Positions 25,446 to 37,325 of a stretch of DNA of 64,000 bases are shown one piece after another. The stretch lies in the NCBI RefSeq assembly GCF_024362695.1, contig NC_065405.1, positions 4,534,672 through 4,598,671 on the forward strand, written 5' to 3'. The notes beneath the pieces are model-generated. The model saw only the letters and a list, made by a program, of their open reading frames with translations, had not been told where the DNA came from and made no database searches. Source of the stretch: Pectinophora gossypiella. Its lineage: Eukaryota; Arthropoda; Insecta; Lepidoptera; Gelechiidae. Each line of letters starts with the position of its first letter. Within the stretch, counting starts at the first letter, position 1. Both the position numbers and the translations under genes were made by a program.

Positions 25446-25535
25446 AGGCCACATTGAAGCTATTCATCTAAGAAGTTATATTGCAATTTGATTGCCATTG
25501 CAAGGCCAACAAATATCAAATAGCAATATTTATTG
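25446..25535. mobile_element. MITE family M1, partial copy
   Basis: Starts aggccacattgaagctattc and includes the internal tatcaaatagcaatattt. The right end is missing. Confidence 0.5.
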
Positions 25536-25833
25536 TTAGGTAAATTCCGATCTTCTTAAATTAATATCTCATGATATACATACAAAACTTAAATTATATT
25601 CACGCCCGTAATCCCAAATAGGGTGAGCAAAGTGTCATCATAAGACATTAATTAGTCTATAGTAACTGCTATTCAGTAACAATTTATCTATTTACGTTGA
25701 TTTCCTTCAGGGATTTCCAAAATAAAATAATTTTATAATTAACTGAAATTCCCCATACAGTTTCTGTGCACAACTTAAGGTAAAATTAAGTACTACATAT
25801 ATAATAGGGTTTAGTATCTGTCGGTATTACAGG

Positions 25834-25878
25834 AGTGATTAACTCTATGGTCTTGGTTTTACCATAGAGTTAATCACT
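25834..25878. repeat. Perfect 18-bp hairpin
   Basis: agtgattaactctatggt, a 9-nt loop, and its exact inverse. Not part of a recognised repeat family here. Confidence 0.85.
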
Positions 25879-25946
25879 TTTAAACAGAAACAGGAAAATA
25901 TAAACAATAAGTAAGTAATAACTTTATTAGATACCCGTTAACGTCA

Positions 25947-26000
25947 TAGGCCCGTGCCCCAGCAGTGGGAACGTTAATGGGCTGGTGATGATGATGATGA
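25947..26000 (+). mobile_element. SINE family S2, 3' fragment
   Basis: Only ggcccgtgccccagcagtgg, gttaatgggctgg and the (gat)n tail remain. Confidence 0.7.
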
Positions 26001-26683
26001 ACTTTATTACTCAAATTTTAAACCGTTTAGGTTATAATATGACATAACAACACGCTGGTATCCCCAAAGGGGTAGGCAGAGGTATCTGGTACACCTACTC
26101 CTCGCCAGCTATGTTCAAGTCCCATATAATAGAGGACGAGCCCATTGTTTAATTATCTGTGATCCAAACATGTATTCAAACTCATAAAGTCGAATTCAAC
26201 AAAAAAAAATTTTTAAAGCCCAAACTAGGATTCAAACCAGAGACACTACGATGTAGGTAAGCTACGCGTTATTCGAACAGGATTATCACGGATTCTAGGT
26301 TATACTTAGAATGTCAAATGTATGAATTTAACTTTAAAATGCGTTAAAGTATCGGATTCATGTAGATTTATCTATTTTTATCTACATTAGGTCCGTTAAA
26401 ATATACTTACATTATTCATTTTTCTGGCAAAAACGATTTCCTCCAAATATTTTAACTCCGGCCACTCCAATAGCCGATTTATCTAATGGTTTCTCAGCAA
26501 CCAGAGATGTCGAAACACGCAGGAAATACTAGACTAAACAACCATAATATGGGTGCTCAAAACGTAGGTAGTCAAGCACGTACATATATGTGTGGAATGG
26601 AAACCAATAAGCTTTCTAGTTTCCACGTGTCTGCACACATGCAAAACAGATTCATATGTGTCGTCCGTGTGCTTATACAGGGC

Positions 26684-26689
26684 TCAATG

Positions 26690-26737
<48 letters not shown>

Positions 26738-26764
26738 CGCGCGCGTGTGCGCGCGCGTGTGTAG
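26684..26764. repeat. (GT)n / (GTGC)n microsatellite
   Basis: A pure GT run followed by a GTGCGC-rich variant. Open frames across it (Val/Cys or Arg/Ala/His/Thr strings) are artefacts of the repeat. Confidence 0.97.
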
Positions 26765-26923
26765 CTGTGTGAATCCGCATGCACTCCCACTTACGACATA
26801 TTAAGGGTGCATAGAGCTTAGTGAATATTTGTGACGCACAAACAAATATGAATACTGGGAAATGTACGCTTAATTGCGACACGACATTTCAAAATAATAT
26901 TGAATCGTAGGAGTTTGCTTTTG

Positions 26924-27248
26924 AGACCCGTGGTAGCCCGGTTAGTAGAACGCTTGCCTTTCACTTTGAGGTCGCAGGTTCGAATCCAGCCTAAACCAAT
27001 GATAGTCGAATTTGTTTTGGCATTCGTGATTGGATCATATTATCACGTGCTCAGCGGGGAAGGAAAACATCGTGAGGAAACCACATACCCGAGAAATGCA
27101 TTTTCGGAGGTATGTGACCTAACCTGTATTGGGCTGGTTTTCCCTTCGCGGGTTGGAAGGTCAGACAGGCAGTCTCTTCTATAAAAACCTGTCAAATATT
27201 CAGGTTAGGTAAGCGGACTCTGTGAGAAACGGGATAGTGCTAGGGAGA
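26924..27248 (+). mobile_element. SINE family S1, complete copy with 16-bp TSD
   Basis: tRNA-like head cgtggtagcccggttagtag with box B ggttcgaatcc, a body with cacgtgctcagcggggaagg, and end aaacgggatagtgctaggga. It is flanked by taggagtttgcttttg at 26908-26923 and 27249-27264. Related copies: 28431, 44895, 48291 (-), 56661. Confidence 0.9.
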
Positions 27249-27664
27249 TAGGAGTTTGCTTTTGCTTTTCGTGGTTGTGTTATGGAAGGATTTTTGTATT
27301 TGCAGTTTTTGAAGATGAAGAAACAACTGAATGAATAATCTAACTACTAAGTATACTAGCTTATAAATAGGTCTTTCAATCAATCTATTTACCTACTCCT
27401 AAACTAAAGAGAAGAAACTTTTCTGTGACCTTTGTACATTATGAATAAAATACAAACTTTTATAAGCCAATCGAAGTTTTTATCGAAGTTAAATTTAATA
27501 AACGATCGTAGTAAATTATATGGACACTTACCAACACGTGTAGCGTACTGATATTATGTATACCCACGTGGATGTCGATTACACAGCTGTGGTCGAGACG
27601 TAAAACTAAGTTATATCAAATGCGAGGATATAAGATGCGAGGATGGCTGTTCAAGGTTCACAGT

Positions 27665-28005
27665 TATCGTATGGGTTATGAGGTGGATTACCAACCTCAT
27701 CAACCCTTTTTTTTTTAACGTTGGGAAATGCGTTACGCATACCACGCCGCCCGGGGGGACGGCGTGGTTATGTGGGACTCCCCGGGTGTCGCCACCCGGT
27801 ATACCCACTAAAACCCAACGGTGTTCCTCCTTGCCGCCGTGTGGCGGGGAGCGCGTCAAGCGCCTCCCCCTCCGCCGAGGGCTGCCCGGAACACTTGAGG
27901 AGCCCTACAGCACGGGACCTATGTTGTGGATGGCGGTCCCAACCTCATCAACCCTGGTGTAAGGGTTATATTATTTTTTTAACCCGCCAAAGGCCCCTGA
28001 CTTTA
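27665..28005 (-). mobile_element. SINE-like family S4 copy, split by a LINE insertion
   Basis: The ends gtatgggttatgaggtggat and cgccaaaggcccctgac belong to one S4 copy. Its middle is broken by the GC-rich insertion at 27707-27938. Confidence 0.7.
27707..27938 (-). mobile_element. GC-rich non-LTR retrotransposon 3' fragment with 16-bp TSD
   Basis: 232 bp, starting with a T10 run (poly(A) tail on the - strand) and very GC-rich. It is flanked by ccaacctcatcaaccc at 27691-27706 and 27939-27954, a clean target-site duplication. 5' truncated; the open frames across it are not conserved proteins. Confidence 0.85.
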
Positions 28006-28430
28006 ATATACGAAACTAAGACACGTGAATTTTCTTTCAAAATAGGTACCTAGTATTTGGACAATTTGTGTCATGTCTAGTAAATACAAAAAAAAGTAAT
28101 AAAGCTCCAGCTCACTCTTATACCTTGCGTGACGCGTGACAAAGCAATTTGTCTCGAAATAACTTTATCCCATTGCCCAATAATCGGGATAAGATTTACT
28201 TTACGGGACTCGGAATTCGAGTCGAGCGCGTGAATATCCCCACTCCCGTCCCTAGGGGAGGAACGCAACTGGCGAATATATGTGAAAGTGGATCTGAAAC
28301 ACGTTACCGGGACAACTTGTTGTCATGTGGGTCTCCACCTGAAATAAAAGATGTTTTTTCTTCTATATTGTCAAACTTCATGGCAGTCGTCAAGCCGACG
28401 TATTTGATTTCCTTTATCACATTTTCGCTT

Positions 28431-28569
28431 ATGTGACCTAACCTGTATTGGGCGGGTTTTACCTTCGCGGGTTACAAGGTCAGACAGCAGTCGCTTCTGG
28501 ACAAAAAACCGGACCTGTCAAATCTTCAGGTTAGGTTAGAAAATGTCTGTGAAAATGATGATGATGATA
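28431..28569 (+). mobile_element. SINE family S1, 3' half
   Basis: Starts at tatgtgacctaacctgtatt, has cttcgcgggttacaaggtca, and ends in (gatgat)n. Confidence 0.75.
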
Positions 28570-28621
28570 ATATAATAAGTAAAAAGCTACTGTCTGCAAC
28601 CCCACGCTAACACCACTCCAT

Positions 28622-29349
28622 TGAGGGACTTTCCATGCTTCGTTCTTAAAAACAATATAGATGGCGCTGTACAGATTTTCCTTCGTTTAACCTTCTAATT
28701 TCTCGGATAACAGACTGTTGACAATTGCAACATAAAAATACCTTTAAAAAAAAAGGTTAAAAAAATATATTAATTCTTTACTATTTTTAAATTAATTTTG
28801 TATTCATCGAACTTCTCTTCTTGTCGGACGTGTTTGTAACCTTTGTAATTAACTACTAAAACCGAATTATATACGAAGTGGCAAACAATCAGCGTTTCCT
28901 TTAATACAGTCTGCGAGTGGTGAAATAATCAATCCACACACATTTTAACACAGACATTATGCATCTTTGAACATTATTGATGTATAAATGATGACCCTTT
29001 TTAATACACCCAGGCACAATTACATCTTCCACCCATTATTATTCTGATCAACATAAAGAGAAGCAATATAGGTAGCAACATAATGTGATCTAAATATCAA
29101 GCAACAATGATTTATTTATATGCTTCAGCCCTTACATTATATTTTGGAATAATTATGTACTCGAGTAATGAGAAAATAGGTAATTATCACCTTAAAGCTG
29201 TACAACGCCATCTATATTGGTTTTGGTGAACGTAGTCTGGAGAAGCCGAAGTAGAGCGAAGTGGAAGAGAAGTACGAAGAAGGCAGACCCCACCATCAGA
29301 TGGGAATAATAAATGCCAAGGAGAGAGAGAGTAGTCTGGAAAAGCCCTC
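28622..29349 (-). mobile_element. MITE family M4, copy 2 (long form)
   Basis: Terminal inverted repeats of about 55 bp: tgagggactttccatgct, then caatatagatggcgctgtac at the left; the inverse at the right, interrupted by the insertion at 29248-29330. The interior matches the copy at 30446-31645 in the opposite direction. No coding. Confidence 0.75.
29248..29330 (+). mobile_element. RTE LINE 3' end inserted in the M4 terminal repeat
   Basis: 83 bp with ccatcagatgggaataataa and a (ga)n tail, the same 3' end as at 19370-19470. Flanked by gtagtctggagaagcc (29232-29247) and gtagtctggaaaagcc (29331-29346), a 16-bp target-site duplication with one difference. Confidence 0.85.
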
Positions 29350-30464
29350 ATTATTTTCTAATCAAGTTAAATTACAAACCCTTAAGGCATAGTTCTTAGA
29401 ACTAAGTAGGTACATTTAGAAAACTTGATTAGTAGGTATTCTTTAAGATTCCATATTCAACATACAAACCGTAACGTTGACATAATAATACCATAATCAA
29501 ACTAGTCTACTAGTTTGTTCGAATCCTTATGAAGTTTTATATCTCAAATTGATCACTTATATGCAATCACTTTTATGTTGCTGACATATTTGAAATTGCT
29601 ACCGAAGCCTTTAATCCATTGTAAGTAATAGGAAAGGAAACGACGTAAGAAGGGAAATTAAATAGGCACACAGTAAATACAAATGTACACTGCGAAGTGT
29701 ACCTACTTCTTATGGTAGGGTTAACCGTTACTCATTTCATTTTGTGAACTATACTCGTCTGAGGGAAGTAAGTGAAGAAAACATATTCATCGCGGAGATT
29801 TATAATGCGTCGAACTCTTAGTCCAACCTGAGCCTTACCGCCGGTGTCGCCATCTATAATGAATGGTTAATGATAATAATATAATATAAAAAATCTATTT
29901 AGGTAAAATCTACGACACACATATACATTTACAACATTAAAATATACACACATTAAATTAATATTTAGTTGGAAAACATAAAGGTATATGGGTGCCGCAA
30001 ATCACCAAAAAAGGCCAGGGTTCAGTGGAAATTTACCCAGAGGGCAACACTGATTTTCAACCCACGCCGATCGGTGAAACACGAGTACCCGCACAATAAA
30101 TTTTAAAAAATAAATAAAGAGTACAAAAAAAAGACTTAGTGTTACACATGGAAAGCAGAAATAAAACAATAAAAGAAAGAAATATTACTTACACTAAAAG
30201 AAGGATCTATAATTTTATTGAGTAGTGAAATCAGTGTGTGGCTATGGTGCGTGTGATGTGAGTGCGACAATTAAATAAACGTCATAATATACATTATTAT
30301 AATATTAGTAAAACTGCACTGAGAATAGATATAGAGGTATTAAAAATTGGTGTAATTCCTATACCGGGGTTTTGAGAAGCAAACAGTGCCACAAAGGAAT
30401 GCAGTAACTTATAAATAAACTTAATATTTAAATTGCAAAAGTCCAATGAGGGACTTTCCAGACT

Positions 30465-30811
30465 CTCTCTCTTGGGTCGGTCCCTCATATCTGAGGATCG
30501 TGGTCAGCATCAGGGTTGCGAGGACCCTTTATGCTGACTCTCTTGGGAAAATAGAAGCAGTGGTTTCCCGTTGCCTTCTGCCCTAGACATTTTTGAAGTT
30601 ATTTAAACTCCAAGGCCGCTGTTGCCTCTACGGTGGTATGGTTATACCGCCATTGCTCGGTCGCCAGAGCCTCGTCTGTTATCTAGCAGGGAGCACCGCG
30701 GCGTCCAGTGGACACCGCCGCCAGCGACTCATAATGAAGCACCGACGCGCGCAGGTGAGGTTGGCAGTTGGGCCGGATATAGGTGTTATTTCCGTTCTCC
30801 CCTTACTCCCC
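30465..30811 (-). mobile_element. LINE 3' fragment inserted in the M4 terminal repeat
   Basis: 347 bp beginning with ctctctctct ((ga)n tail on the - strand) and containing the tail-type motif gcagtggtttcccgttgcct. Flanked by ttccagact / ttccaaact (30456-30464, 30812-30820). Open frames across it are unrelated to known proteins as far as I can tell. Confidence 0.65.
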
Positions 30812-30982
30812 TTCCAAACTACGTTAAACAAAAACAATTTAGATGGCTGTGTACAGCTTTAACGTGATAATTACCTATTTCCACATTACTCGGATACATA
30901 ATTATTCCAAAATAAAATGTAATCGCAGAAGCATATATAAAAATAATTGGTGCTCGATATTTGGATCACATTATGTATAGAA

Positions 30983-31142
30983 TTCAACCGGAGGGGGTAT
31001 GGAGCATACTCCACCACGCTGCTCCAATGCGGGTTGGTGGAGGTGTTTTTACGGCTAATAGCCGGGACCAACGGCTTAACGTGCCTTCCGAAGCACGGAG
31101 GAGCTCGAGATGAAAACTTTTTTTTGTGGACACCCATCCTAT
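30983..31142 (-). mobile_element. SINE family S3/S2 composite fragment
   Basis: Inverse of the S3 3' end (ggggtatggagcatactcca, cgggttggtggaggtgtttt) joined to S2-like gcacggaggagctcgagatg. Confidence 0.65.
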
Positions 31143-31286
31143 GACCGTCCGGTTTTTAGATTAGCATTTTATAATTTACCTTTGACCCTGTTAAATATCC
31201 TATTATGAATTATGAGTGGGAGTATCTACAAAGTAACAGATTAGGTCCTGTCGTGCATGATATGTAGTATCATTGGCATTCACTAA

Positions 31287-31416
31287 CGAAGCACGGAGGA
31301 GCTCGAGATGAAAACTTTTTTTTGTGGTCACCCATCCTATGACCGGCCTTTGCGAAAATTGCTTAACTTCAACAATCGCAGACCGAGCGCGCTTACCGCT
31401 GCGCCACCGAGCTCCT
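31287..31416 (-). mobile_element. SINE family S2, 5' half
   Basis: From gcacggaggagctcgagatg to cgctgcgccaccgagctcc, the inverted S2 head. Confidence 0.75.
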
Positions 31417-31735
31417 TCTCGAGTTGCTACCTATATTGCTTCTCTTTCTTTTGAGCATAATAATAATGGGTGGAAGATGTAATTGTGCCTGGGCGTAATA
31501 AAGGGGGTCATCATTTATACCCAATAAAACAAGCATAAAAGATGCATATGTTTGTTATACATGAAATTGGAGGTTAAACGAAGGAAAATCTGTACAGCGC
31601 CATCTATATTGTATTTTAAGAACGTAGCCTGGAAAGTCCCGCATTGAATGAAAGAATGATTATGCTTGCAAGTCAGGGCATCTGCTGGCGAATTGTTTTT
31701 ATGTCACAAGCACTAAAAAGAATCCCGAATCCCGA

Positions 31736-31995
31736 ATACCGGTGGGGACATATCACAAAAATCACTTTGTGATCCCTAGTTTGGTTAGGACATTACAGGC
31801 TGATCACCTGATTGTCCGAAAGTAAGATGATCCGTGCTTCGGAAGGCACGTTAAGCCGTTGGTCCCGGTTACTACTTACTGATGTAAGTAAGTAGTCGTT
31901 ACATGAGTCATGTCAGGGGCCTTTGGCGGCTCAATAGTAACCCTGACACCAGGGTTGATGAGGTTGGTACGTCACCTCACAACCCACACGATAAG
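31736..31995 (+). mobile_element. SINE-like family S4, near-complete copy
   Basis: Contains caaaaatcactttgtgatcc, gattgtccgaaagtaagatg, gttggtcccggttactactt and ccctgacaccagggttgatg. Other copies: 27665, 36370 (-), 37085, 39345 (-), 60027; 3' fragments at 33181 and 51648. Confidence 0.7.
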
Positions 31996-32287
31996 AAGAA
32001 GACTAAAAAGAAAAATAGACATAATAATACGATATACTTTCAGTAGTGTCAATGACAGAGGACAATTTTCCGAATCAAACACCAATTGTTTGGTGCCGAA
32101 ATATCGAACAGGCTGATAGGGGCTTGCCAGCAAGGACGTCGTGATAATGACATTAGGGTTGCCAGAAAACTACTTTAAATATTTCTTTTTTATGTCATAT
32201 TACGCTTACTTAGAAAAGGGTTCATAATATAACACAGACCTCAATCGCATTATTGTGCTAAGAAAATCTACACAGGTCTAACAGAAA

Positions 32288-33180
32288 ACTCGGTGAAGTG
32301 CGAGTACTTAGTTCATCTTGAGATGGATGTAACTTTGACTACCCCAATTGGGATTTAGACGTGAATTTATGTTGTGTTATTTAATCCAGCACCCAACTTG
32401 CAGCCACCCTCGATCAACCAAGGGTACAAAATTCTGATGACGTCATCAGAAGAATTCAGTGCGTAATGTTACTAGTAGGCATCCAAATTTTTAAAATGAA
32501 CAAAACAAAAATCGACTTTGTCTGTACTGTGATAGTGATTATAAAGTATTTTGATCTGTTTTCAGCATTATTAATAATTTTACGTAAAGAATAGGAGTCA
32601 TTTTTTTATCGGTAAATTGAAAGTAAAAACTGAATTGTTAAATCGGCTATTTGAATTAATATTCAAAAGATCAACAACCCTATCAGAAGTGCTTACTGTA
32701 AGAGTCTTATCTTCAATCTATGTGATTTTGGTTTTAGACACGTTCTGTTTGTTTTCGGTTTGTTTTATAGACTACTAAAATAAACCTCCATGATCCTGTT
32801 CATGACAAAAAAATGAGAATGAAAAGAAGTTCCGATTTTTATAAAAAATAATAAATTATATTTAAAATGCCAAAATTACTTTTGTCTGTCCGTTACATTT
32901 TCAGCTGCGATTAAATAAAAGCTCTTAGACATTCTTAGTTTATTTTCCCAAAAATGAACTTAAATATAACTTATTAAGTTCAGGCGATATAACCGAACTC
33001 TATGCAAACTGAAGGCAGACGAAAATTCTACCGCATCGTACGTACTGTCATAATGTACAGTTTTGTATGGAATTAAAAATGGAAAAAGAAATTCGGCTGC
33101 CATCCAGACATCACGCGCCAAATTCTCTTGATGACGTCAAAAGTTTTTTTTTTTAAATTACTTAACTAAATAAAAATCAA
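32288..33180. other. Non-coding stretch with repeat fragments
   Basis: 32288-32384 is an S5 fragment. 32429-32490 repeats the block at 6092. The rest is unassigned. Confidence 0.35.
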
Positions 33181-33301
33181 TAGTAACCCTGACACCAGGG
33201 TTGATGAGGTTGGTAATTCACCTCACAAACCCAAACGATAGAGGAAGAATAAAAATCGAACTTTAATCTGTATTTTTTTATTTTTTTATGATTGACGTGA
33301 C

Positions 33302-33510
33302 TTATTGTAGATTTGCCGCAGATGGCATTAACTACTTGGCCGGACAAAATTTAATCGGTGAATATAATTCTATATAAAACGAATAATTGTGGCAGTGCGT
33401 ATGACGCGGAAGATTTTAGTTTTATCAGCAGCTTTTCAGTGTAAGTTTTTTTTGACCAGACTTATTGTAGATTTGCCGCAGATGGCATTAACTACTTGGC
33501 CGGACAAAGC
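33302..33510 (+). repeat. Direct repeat pair 160 bp apart
   Basis: A block of about 49 bp, starting cttattgtagatttgccgca and ending tacttggccggacaaa, occurs at 33302 and again at 33462 with no visible mismatch. A diverged inverted relative is near 40900-40940. Confidence 0.85.
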
Positions 33511-35834
33511 AGTTTCAGTGGCGGGCAACCTTTAGTATTCGTGAAATAAATCCTGTTAGATAGCAAGCGGTTCTAGAAAGATGTCTGGCACTAAATTGAA
33601 TTTTCTCTTAGTCTGCCTCTCCTGTGACAACTTAAAAAGAACTGTCTCCTTCTGTGTTTGACTTGATATTCCAATTTCCTGAACAGTGTACGATTTCTTG
33701 TCTTACTTCTATATGTTTTTTAAGCAACAAATACAACATAATATCTCAGGCAGAGGTGTACCTACATACTTCGCTAGCTATGATTAAGTTCCAAGTAATA
33801 GAGGGCCAACCTATTACTATTAATCGGGCATAAATACTGGAAACCACGTGATATCATTTTTTTATTTTAAGTCGAATTCAGTGGTCTAGAGTCTAAGAGC
33901 CAAGGTTTTAGAAAAAAAAACTAATTGAAATGTTTTTTTCTGACTTCTATTACCGAACTTTAAAAGAAACAGAATGTTGTGATCGAAGTAAAATTTTAGA
34001 TACAATGTAGGTAGTTGTCAGGGGATCAGAACATTCTAGAATCGGAAAAGAAAGTTACATTTGACATTGAAGAATCACCTACTTAAGCAAGACCATCTTT
34101 CACACCCCTGCGTACTTCAAAATGAATATTTCCCGAATCTTACTTGTATCACATCAAAGACTTTTCAATCACTCCGAATACAAAAATTAATGGCGAGAAG
34201 AGACATTTCACCGTCCACGCAGCGATGACCTCCGCCTTAAAGTGATTATTTGAAAGGTTAAAGAAAGTGTGGAGTGAGGCGTGGGGTGGCAGAGGTCTAG
34301 TTAGGCTGGCTACGAGCATCTGTGGCCCGGGAGACCGTAGGTGGCTACCCTAAAGAGGACGCCTACGCGTTTCGTCCTCCTCTAATCTGGTATAAGTATC
34401 GAAAATTGATTTACTTATAAATTCAATTGATCAATACAATTTGCAGCGATTTCAGGGTAGTCATTACGGAAACCGCGGGTGTTATATTGGTTTTACGAAG
34501 GAAACAAGTGTCTCAATTTGTTAATGTATGTTGTTGAGGTGTTTTCCTTGTGTTTTTTGGCTCAAGGGTTTTAGGTATTCAATTTGAGACCTAAAGTTCT
34601 TTTTGTCATTTTTCACAGCTTTCCAAGGCTAATTGAAATTAGATAGATTGATTTTTACAATTAAAGGCTTTATAAAATATATGCTATCGTTTCACGCTTT
34701 GAAATTAATAAACGAAAAACCATTGCCCCGGGAATAGTGGATTATTTGGGTGAACCTGTGTATGTGTGAATATTTCAAAGAATGATTTACAGGCTGCATT
34801 TTTCAGCTTTCAAGCACTCAACTGGCGTCGGCCGTTGACTGTTTGCCTTCACCCGTCACCGGCTGAAAGCCTTTTTTCACTTATTTACCCCTGAACAAGG
34901 CCTATCGCTCACGCTTTCACGCTTTTGTTAACCTTTTAAGAAAAAAACTTAATGAGCCATGAGGAAAAAGGGCTATGACGTAGTTGCTTCTGAAAACATC
35001 CAACAGTTGCGAAAAATTTCTTTTTTTTAAACCAAACCAACATTCCGAAACGCTCATATCTAAATATTTCCACATTTTTTACCATTTCTTAGGCTTCGCT
35101 TATTACGTAGGGAATAGAGAGGTTTACTTTGAAACTACGCAATCTTGACATGTTGTAAAAATGTTTCAGGTATTTTTAGCAGGTTCAGTGAAATGGTTAC
35201 TCGATGTTTACCCACGGAATATTCAGGCTCAATTTTTTGTTCTATTTAAATTTTCTATTTTTGGAACTTTAGATTAGGTATAAACATAAAATACTATTTA
35301 GAACAAAAGTAAAAATTGCACCTAGTTATAATTACCTTATACTCTCTACTGCTACGCTTTTCACGACTACGAAAGTCGTAGCAATATCAGAGTGGTCATA
35401 TTGATACTTATACAATTAGTATACTATCCGTAGCAACAGCGTAGCAACAGGTTGATCGTAGCAGAGCTTTTTGCTCTCATGAGAACCACTAACGGAAATG
35501 TAAATTAATATAACTGAGAAGTCAGTTTACCTAAGTATGATAGGTATGTATCAGTGTCATTGTTCGATTTTTCAGTTTGTTTCCTCTTATGTATATATTA
35601 CTATGAAAAACACAAGTAAAGGATCTTTTTCTGTTACAAATACTCGGAATAATTATACAAATAAACACGAATAGAGCTGGATAATAAAATTTTAAACCCG
35701 CGTTTTAATAATTAAATTTAATTAATATAATTTTAACAAACCTCTCTGAAGATTAAAAATAAATATTTTATTAAATCAAGCGCGGCTTTACGGAAATCTG
35801 CTATTCTAAGTAACGGTTATTAATATGAATACTT
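33511..35834. other. Largely unique non-coding DNA
   Basis: One repeat fragment at 33745-33870 (ccacgtgatatcat family). 34180-34960 is less AT-rich and lacks visible repeats, so it could hold regulatory sequence. At 35350-35465 there are several gtagcaac/ctacg motifs that form short hairpins. No gene recognised. Confidence 0.3.
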
Positions 35835-35991
35835 GGGATTTAAATATGCCACATCGAAGCAATTCATCCAAAAACGCATCTAAAAGTGACATTTGTGTGC
35901 ATTGCGCATTTACTTTTTTATATGCGCAAATGTCAAATTGCAATATTGCTTTTTTAGATGAATCGCTTCGATGTGGCCTTTTTAACGCCCC
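35835..35991. mobile_element. MITE family M1, complete copy
   Basis: Inverted ends gccacatcgaagcaattcat and gatgaatcgcttcgatgtgg, right end aacgcccc. The interior has caaatgtcaaattgcaat. Confidence 0.8.
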
Positions 35992-36117
35992 TTGTGTTTA
36001 GAGCATGCTGGAATCATTCACCGCAGCTTTTCTTCTCTGACTATATCACTTAAATTCACTTCAAAATCTATTTCGTTTACTTTCTTTCATTTCACTTGTG
36101 CGTTATTAATCATAACA

Positions 36118-36345
36118 TAAACTCACGACACGACGCGAGGTAGATGAACTAAGTACCCACACCTCGCTGAGCTTTCTGTTACCATGATAGGTGGTGAGCC
36201 ATATCGCCTATAATGCTCGAGCCAACTGTGTTGGTGGAAACTGCACTTAACATAAATTATAACATCAGCAGTACCGGGGTTCGAACCGACACTCCCCGTC
36301 TGAGAAGCAAGCCCAAGACCACAGTGAATTCATTATAATAAGTAT
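36118..36345 (+). repeat. Dispersed repeat family S5
   Basis: Contains gctttctgttaccatgatag and ends in an inverted box B-like ggggttcgaaccg. Paralogue of 45935-46150. Probably tRNA-derived. Confidence 0.5.
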
Positions 36346-36369
36346 AATTTTGTGAGTGTATTTATCTTG

Positions 36370-36525
36370 TTCTTTCGTATGGGTTGTGAAGTGGAGTACA
36401 ACCTCATCAACCCTGGTGTCAGGGTTACTATTGAGCCGCCTAAGGCCAGGGGCTCACGTAACGACTACTTACTTACATTAGTAAGTTTTAACCGGGATCA
36501 ACGGCTTAACGTGCCGTTGTAGTGT
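36370..36525 (-). mobile_element. SINE-like family S4 fragment
   Basis: gtatgggttgtgaagtggag, aaccctggtgtcagggttac and cgggatcaacggcttaacgt identify it. Confidence 0.65.
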
Positions 36526-36797
36526 ATTTATCAATTGAGACATAAACGTAAAGATATTGCAACATCTTCCCATCTTTCATGTCCACATGTGAATATCTCA
36601 AGAGGCATTACTGTTCGGAGCCCTAGATCGCCGATTAACCCCCCACCTGGTTGACACTGATGCATGGTTAGGTGTGAGCGTGACACCGCCTATAAACACA
36701 CTGACCTACAGACCCCACCCCTAGCGTGACCCGGGCAACGCCGCAACGCACCGCAGGCACTATCGATAAACCTTTCGATACTTTCAATGCTAACGGC

Positions 36798-36872
36798 CTC
36801 CGTGGTCCAATGGTTCGAGCGTTCCCTCACTATCCGGATATCTAGGGTCCAGATTCCCGTGGGGACATACAC
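36798..36872 (+). mobile_element. SINE family S3, tRNA-like head
   Basis: cctccgtggtccaatggttc followed by a decayed box B and gtggggacata. It is joined to a fragment of the cataaactcacgcc family. Confidence 0.55.
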
Positions 36873-37084
36873 ATACATACATACATAAACTCACGCCCGT
36901 AATCCCTAATGGGGTGGGCAGAGCCACAAGTAATCAAAGACAACTTGCAGCCACTGTTGATACGAAGTCCAAAGATGGATATGATGAACCTTATGGTGAT
37001 AAGGGATCAGCCTATCGCCCATAACATTAGTCCATCATGTTAGAGGACACAATCCCTCTGTCGGTTTTTACGACATGCCCGGAA

Positions 37085-37325
37085 AGACATACCACGAAAA
37101 TCACTTTGTGATCCTTAGTTTGATTAGGACATTACAGGCTGATCACCTGATTGTCCGAAAGATCCGTGCTTCGAAAGGCGCGTTAAGCGTCGGCCCGGTC
37201 ACTACTTACTGGTGTAAGTAGTTGTTACATGAGCCATATCAAGGGCATTTGCGGCTCAATAGCAACCCTGACATAAGCGTTGATGGGGTTTGTCATCCAT
37301 CTCACAACCCTAACGATAGAAGAAT
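37085..37325 (+). mobile_element. SINE-like family S4 copy
   Basis: Has gaaaatcactttgtgatcct, ggctgatcacctgattgtcc and tgaggttt-type 3' end. Matches 31736-31995. Confidence 0.65.

Larger units (their letters stand above)
30446..31645 (+). mobile_element. MITE family M4, copy 3, broken by several insertions
   Basis: Left end tgagggactttccagact; right end gtagcctggaaagtcccgca. The interior segments at 30812-30975 and 31430-31620 match the long copy at 28622-29349. Between them lie a retroelement (30465-30811) and SINE fragments (30983-31142, 31287-31416). Confidence 0.7.

Noticed and set aside
26486..26882. Several open frames over the GT-rich microsatellite
   Set aside because: Their low-complexity Val/Cys or Arg/Ala/His/Thr content comes from the dinucleotide repeat.
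27611..28053. GC-rich open frames rich in Pro and Gly
   Set aside because: They span a LINE insertion bounded by a 16-bp target duplication, so they are not host coding sequence.
30593..31144. Overlapping open frames near 30.6-31.1 kb
   Set aside because: They run across nested retroelement and SINE fragments. No protein family is recognised.
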